From: Sulfurimonas sp.
GTDB lineage: Bacteria; Campylobacterota; Campylobacteria; Campylobacterales; Sulfurimonadaceae
Assembly (NCBI GenBank): GCA_027858865.1
Contig: JAQIBW010000294.1
Location: 1 to 14,471 of the forward strand
Direction of reading: 5' to 3'
Length of the DNA stretch: 14,471 nt
Under the pieces are notes generated by a model that was not told the origin of the DNA, searched no databases, and worked only from the letters and a program-made list of their open reading frames with translations. Positions 11,777 to 14,471 of this stretch are shown piece by piece (position 1 is the stretch's first letter; each line of letters opens with the position of its first letter). The position numbers were made by a program, and so were the translations under genes.

Positions 11777-12852
11777 TATAAGTCCCCTTCAGTCTTCTCT
11801 TTAAGTTGACCACATGCAGCGCTGATATCTATGCCCTTAGAGTCTCTTATGGTACATAATAAGCCATGTTTAATCAAGTAGTCGGCAAATGTAACCATAT
11901 CTTCTTTAGAAGGTCTGTCATACTCTGTTCCTGGGTAAGGATTAAAGTATATTAGGTTTACTTTTGCTTTTATACCATGAAGTAGTTTAACAAGCTTCTT
12001 CGCAGAACCTAGATCGTCATTTTTGTCTTTAATGACGAGATATTCAAACATAACTCTTTTTCTAGTATCTATAGGAAAACGTTTTACCGCTTCTATAATA
12101 GAGTTTATGTTGTGAGCTTTGTTCATAGGAATTAGCTCAGTTCTAAGCTTATCATCTACAGCGTGAAGAGATATCGCTATATGAACACCCAAATCCATTG
12201 CTCCAAGTTGATCTATTTTATTGCTAAGACCACTTGTAGAAACTGTTTGACGTTTACCACCTATACATAGCCCATCATCTTCTTTAAATATCTCTATCGC
12301 TTTTGCTAGGTTATCTAAGTTATCTAGAGGTTCACCCATACCCATATAAACGATATTTATCTTTCTGTTGTGTTTATGATCATTATCGCGCTTTAGAGTT
12401 ACAACTTGAGCTACAATCTCTCCAGCAGTCAAGTCTCTTGTAAAACCACCTTTTGCAGTTAAACAAAATGAACACCCTACTTTACACCCTACTTGAGTTG
12501 AAACACAAATAGTATATCTGGCTTCTTGAACTACTTCACCATTGTCATCAAGCTGGGTATCTTTCATCTTTAACCAAACTGCTTCCATCGTTTTGCCATC
12601 TTGCATCTGAAGAAGGTATTTTATGGTTCCATCAGAGGATACTTCTTTGTTTACAATTGTAAGAGGATTAACTACATACTTTTGTGCAAGTTCTTCTCTT
12701 AATGCTTTTGGTACATTCTTCATATCGTCAAAATTCTCAGCATATTGATGATACAACCAACCAAATATCTGGTTTACTCTAAAGCTAGGTTTGATTAAAG
12801 TTTGTAGTTCTTTCTTTGTGAAATCAAGTAATGAAGGTTTAGTGTTAGTCAT
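11776..12852 (-). CDS. rlmN: 23S rRNA (adenine-2503-C2)-methyltransferase RlmN
   Basis: RlmN is a radical-SAM enzyme that methylates A2503 of 23S rRNA and A37 of some tRNAs. The 358-aa product has the 4Fe-4S motif C123-x3-C127-x2-C130 (QVGCKVGCSFC), preceded by C116 (ICVSTQ). The methyl-carrying/resolving cysteine is C347 in GIDISAACGQL. Further blocks are YMGMGEPLDNLD, QTVSTSGL and LAISLHA-like HIAISLHAVDD, all characteristic of RlmN. Length and start (MTNTKPSLLDFTKKELQ) fit the family. The ATG overlaps the punB stop as TAATG, so it is translationally coupled. AAGGA lies 12 bases upstream, rather far, which fits dependence on coupling. Confidence 0.97.
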   Translation of the reverse strand: MTNTKPSLLDFTKKELQTLIKPSFRVNQIFGWLYHQYAENFDDMKNVPKALREELAQKYVVNPLTIVNKEVSSDGTIKYLLQMQDGKTMEAVWLKMKDTQLDDNGEVVQEARYTICVSTQVGCKVGCSFCLTAKGGFTRDLTAGEIVAQVVTLKRDNDHKHNRKINIVYMGMGEPLDNLDNLAKAIEIFKEDDGLCIGGKRQTVSTSGLSNKIDQLGAMDLGVHIAISLHAVDDKLRTELIPMNKAHNINSIIEAVKRFPIDTRKRVMFEYLVIKDKNDDLGSAKKLVKLLHGIKAKVNLIYFNPYPGTEYDRPSKEDMVTFADYLIKHGLLCTIRDSKGIDISAACGQLKEKTEGDL

Positions 12853-13394
12853 TATTTTGTTAGTTCCTTGATTCTATTTTTAACATGTGTAGCTAATAAC
12901 TCTTTAGCTTTTTCATGATTCTTTAAAAAGTCTTCATGAGCATCTTCGTTTGTATAGTTAGTTATACAGAATACTCCACCAGCTGGAATATCGAACTCTT
13001 CTGCAATTTTTAAAACACTAAAAAATTCCATGTTCTCTATCTCTACGCCAAAACTTAAAAACTTTTTAGTTAGTTCTTTGTTAGTTGAAATATAGTTAGA
13101 TGAATTTACTATAACATCTTTAACTCTGTTATCTATGTTGGTAGAAACAACATTGTCTAGTGGAGTATAAGCATCTGAACTTAGAAAGCCGAGTTCTATA
13201 TTTGAAGCTGTTTTAGACTCTACAATATCAAAGATACTATGATTTCCGTAACTACCAGCACTTCCCATAAAAAGTAAAAATTCTGGTTTATCAAATAGAC
13301 ATAGTCTTGTTAGATTCATAGCAGTTTCAATAAGTCCTACACCCATAGGTTGTGCAAAATCAAAAGTCTCGTTGTTTCCAGCGCAAATAATCAT
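12852..13394 (-). CDS. punB: Short purine nucleoside phosphorylase-like protein (PunB type)
   Basis: This 180-aa protein belongs to the PNP/MTA-nucleosidase fold but is about 50 residues shorter than usual MTAN (about 230). It resembles H. pylori HP1530, annotated punB. Visible are the N-terminal MIICAGNNETFDFAQPMGVGL, the glycine-rich MGSAGSYG (43-50), VEIENMEFFSVLKIAEEF (117-134), which corresponds to the substrate-binding Met-Glu segment, and ITNYTNEDAHEDF (144-156), near the position of the catalytic Asp. Whether it cleaves purine nucleosides, methylthioadenosine or futalosine is not clear from sequence. AGGA overlaps the hisF stop codon and lies 7 bases before the ATG, so it is coupled to hisF; its own stop overlaps the rlmN start. 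Confidence 0.8.
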   Translation of the reverse strand: MIICAGNNETFDFAQPMGVGLIETAMNLTRLCLFDKPEFLLFMGSAGSYGNHSIFDIVESKTASNIELGFLSSDAYTPLDNVVSTNIDNRVKDVIVNSSNYISTNKELTKKFLSFGVEIENMEFFSVLKIAEEFDIPAGGVFCITNYTNEDAHEDFLKNHEKAKELLATHVKNRIKELTK

Positions 13395-13403
13395 CCTGTT
13401 ATC

Positions 13404-14162
13404 CTAAAGTCTTACAGGTATATTATTATCATGTAGATAGTGTTTTAAATCTATAATATCTATTTCTTTATAGTGAAAGATACTAGCAGCCAATGCTGCA
13501 TCTGCCCCATGTTCAAAAGCTTCTTTAATATGTTGCATTGTTCCTGCTCCACCACTTGCAATAACCGGTACATTTACAGCACGGGATATCTGCTGTGTTA
13601 TATTTAATTCAAACCCTGCTTTTGTACCATCTGCGTCCATAGAAGTAAGTAGTATTTCACCGCTTCCACGTTCTACAACTTCTTTTGCCCACTCTACTGC
13701 ATCTATGCCAGTGTCAACTCTACCACCATTTAAAAATACATTATATTTATCACCAGTTTTTTTAACATCGATTGCAGTAACGATGCACTGAGAACCAAAA
13801 CGTTTTGCACCTTCATCTATAAGCTCAGGACGTTTAATAGCTGCTGAGTTTACACTTACTTTATCACAACCAACATTTAGTAGTTTGTATATATCATCAA
13901 GTTTTCTGATTCCACCACCAACAGTGAGTGGTATAAAAACCTCACGTGCTACTTGGGCTACAATATCTACTATAGTATCTCTATTATCACTAGAAGCTGT
14001 AATGTCTAAAAATGTGATTTCATCAGCACCCTCTTCGTTATATCTTTTTGCAACTTCAACAGGATCACCTGCATCTCTAAGACCAACAAAATTTACACCT
14101 TTTACAACACGTCCATCTTTTACATCAAGACAAGGGATAATTCTTTTAGCGAAATAATTCAT
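13404..14162 (-). CDS. hisF: Imidazole glycerol phosphate synthase, cyclase subunit HisF
   Basis: HisF is the TIM-barrel cyclase that, with HisH, makes imidazole glycerol phosphate and AICAR in histidine synthesis; AICAR feeds purine synthesis. The catalytic aspartates are D13 (IPCLDVKDGRVVKG) and D132 (VTAIDVKK). Phosphate-binding blocks are LTVGGGIR (79-86), SVNSAA, TSMDADGTKAGF and IASGGAGTMQH. I start it at the ATG at 14162 (252 aa; MNYFAKRIIPCLDV), as HisF usually begins M.xAKRIIPCLDV; a TTG 30 bases upstream would add ten residues that do not match the family and would leave almost no leader. AGAGG lies about 10 bases upstream. It is the first gene of hisF-punB-rlmN-35-aa. No other his gene is nearby. 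Confidence 0.96.
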   Translation of the reverse strand: MNYFAKRIIPCLDVKDGRVVKGVNFVGLRDAGDPVEVAKRYNEEGADEITFLDITASSDNRDTIVDIVAQVAREVFIPLTVGGGIRKLDDIYKLLNVGCDKVSVNSAAIKRPELIDEGAKRFGSQCIVTAIDVKKTGDKYNVFLNGGRVDTGIDAVEWAKEVVERGSGEILLTSMDADGTKAGFELNITQQISRAVNVPVIASGGAGTMQHIKEAFEHGADAALAASIFHYKEIDIIDLKHYLHDNNIPVRL

Positions 14163-14191
14163 GATAGTAGAACCTCTTATAATATATGGCA

Positions 14192-14197
14192 ATTATA
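14192..14197 (-). promoter_or_regulatory. -10 box of the hisF operon
   Basis: A perfect TATAAT on the minus strand lies 30 bases before the chosen ATG, with a T/A-rich stretch upstream. A start near 14185 leaves a leader of about 23 bases. No attenuator-like leader peptide or terminator was seen. Confidence 0.55.
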
Positions 14198-14286
14198 CAG
14201 TTTACTGCTTATATTTAAATATGATAAATAAATAAGTTATATGTTTTATCGCTGAACTTTTGATGTTTGACAAGTGAACTCAATAA

Positions 14287-14302
14287 TGTTTCATGTGAAA
14301 CA
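14287..14302. other. parS-like ParB site, copy 2 (intergenic, upstream of hisF)
   Basis: TGTTTCATGTGAAACA is identical to the copy at 10466-10481 and one mismatch from the classical parS. Here the palindrome extends: 11-base arms (14283-14293 and 14296-14306) pair perfectly around the central TG, 24 bases in all. It lies between two divergent promoters (hisF and the gene at 14429), about 90-100 bases from each -10 box, so it is free of coding constraint. Confidence 0.78.
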
Positions 14303-14382
14303 TTATGTTTGTAGCCTCGAAATAGCAAAAATGTTAATATCTAATAGATTTGATTATTAATGTACATTTTATTAAAAATAGT

Positions 14383-14388
14383 TATAAT
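14383..14388 (+). promoter_or_regulatory. -10 box of the gene at 14429
   Basis: A perfect TATAAT in AGTTATAATGATG follows an A/T-rich run (ATTTTATTAAAAATAG). It shares the 12-base context of the ppnP promoter at 1399. A start near 14395 leaves a leader of about 34 bases with AGGA at 14418-14421. Confidence 0.6.
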
Positions 14389-14428
14389 GATGAGACAAAA
14401 TAATATAAAATATATATAGGAAATTCTT

Positions 14429-14471
14429 ATGGAAAAAGAACATATTCTTGAGCATCTAAGAGCTGCTAAAT
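14429..14471 (+). CDS. Start of a gene, function unknown (3' end outside the window)
   Basis: ATG at 14429 has AGGA 7 bases upstream and a perfect -10 box before it. Only 14 codons are visible (MEKEHILEHLRAAK), an amphipathic charged helix. The wording LEHLRAAK is like the start of some CZB (chemoreceptor zinc-binding) proteins of this phylum, but 14 residues do not support a call. Confidence 0.6.
   Translation, partial: MEKEHILEHLRAAK

Overview
The window is AT-rich bacterial chromosome, most likely from a member of the Campylobacterota, with a Sulfurimonas-like relative as the best guess. The reasons are the overall composition, the T-rich promoters without a clear -35 box, the short purine nucleoside phosphorylase next to rlmN and hisF, and the block of RluA-type pseudouridine synthase / purB / nrdA, which also occurs in Campylobacter jejuni (Cj0022c-Cj0023-Cj0024). 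No insertion sequence, prophage, CRISPR array, rRNA or tRNA was seen.

Layout. 1-1749 (+): the 3' part of ruvC, a hemerythrin/PAS sensor-like protein, and ppnP with its own promoter. 1823-9619 (-): a long co-directional run, read 5' to 3' as purB, nrdA, an unrecognised 121-aa gene, fliW, htrA, trxC and gltA. It ends in an intrinsic terminator whose loop contains the gltA stop codon. 9620-9786: divergent promoters. 9787-10713 (+): the pseudouridine synthase. 10714-11245: a 530-bp stretch without an ordinary gene. Its left half is a cluster of TTCACA boxes with AT-rich tracts, and its right half is dense in inverted repeats that look like a structured RNA. 11246-11488 (-): an unrecognised 80-aa gene with a hairpin-rich leader. 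11669-14162 (-): a tightly coupled operon hisF-punB-rlmN-35-aa membrane peptide. 14163-14428: divergent promoters around a perfect copy of a parS-like 16-mer. 14429 onward (+): the first codons of another gene.

Most of the genes are housekeeping: nucleotide metabolism (purB, nrdA, ppnP, punB), recombination (ruvC), rRNA modification (pseudouridine synthase, rlmN), central carbon (gltA), histidine synthesis (hisF) and redox or envelope quality control (trxC, htrA). The most interesting content lies between them. Two identical copies of TGTTTCATGTGAAACA, one mismatch from the classical ParB site parS, lie at 10466 (inside the pseudouridine synthase gene) and at 14287. Seven TTCACA boxes, whose TTCAC core is the one proposed for Campylobacterota DnaA, lie within 10695-10930 beside AT-rich DNA. 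Together they suggest an origin-proximal region, possibly an origin or a DnaA-titration site. dnaA itself is not in the window. Other items worth checking are the structured RNA at 11030-11222, the leader of the 80-aa gene, and the 35-aa coupled membrane peptide.
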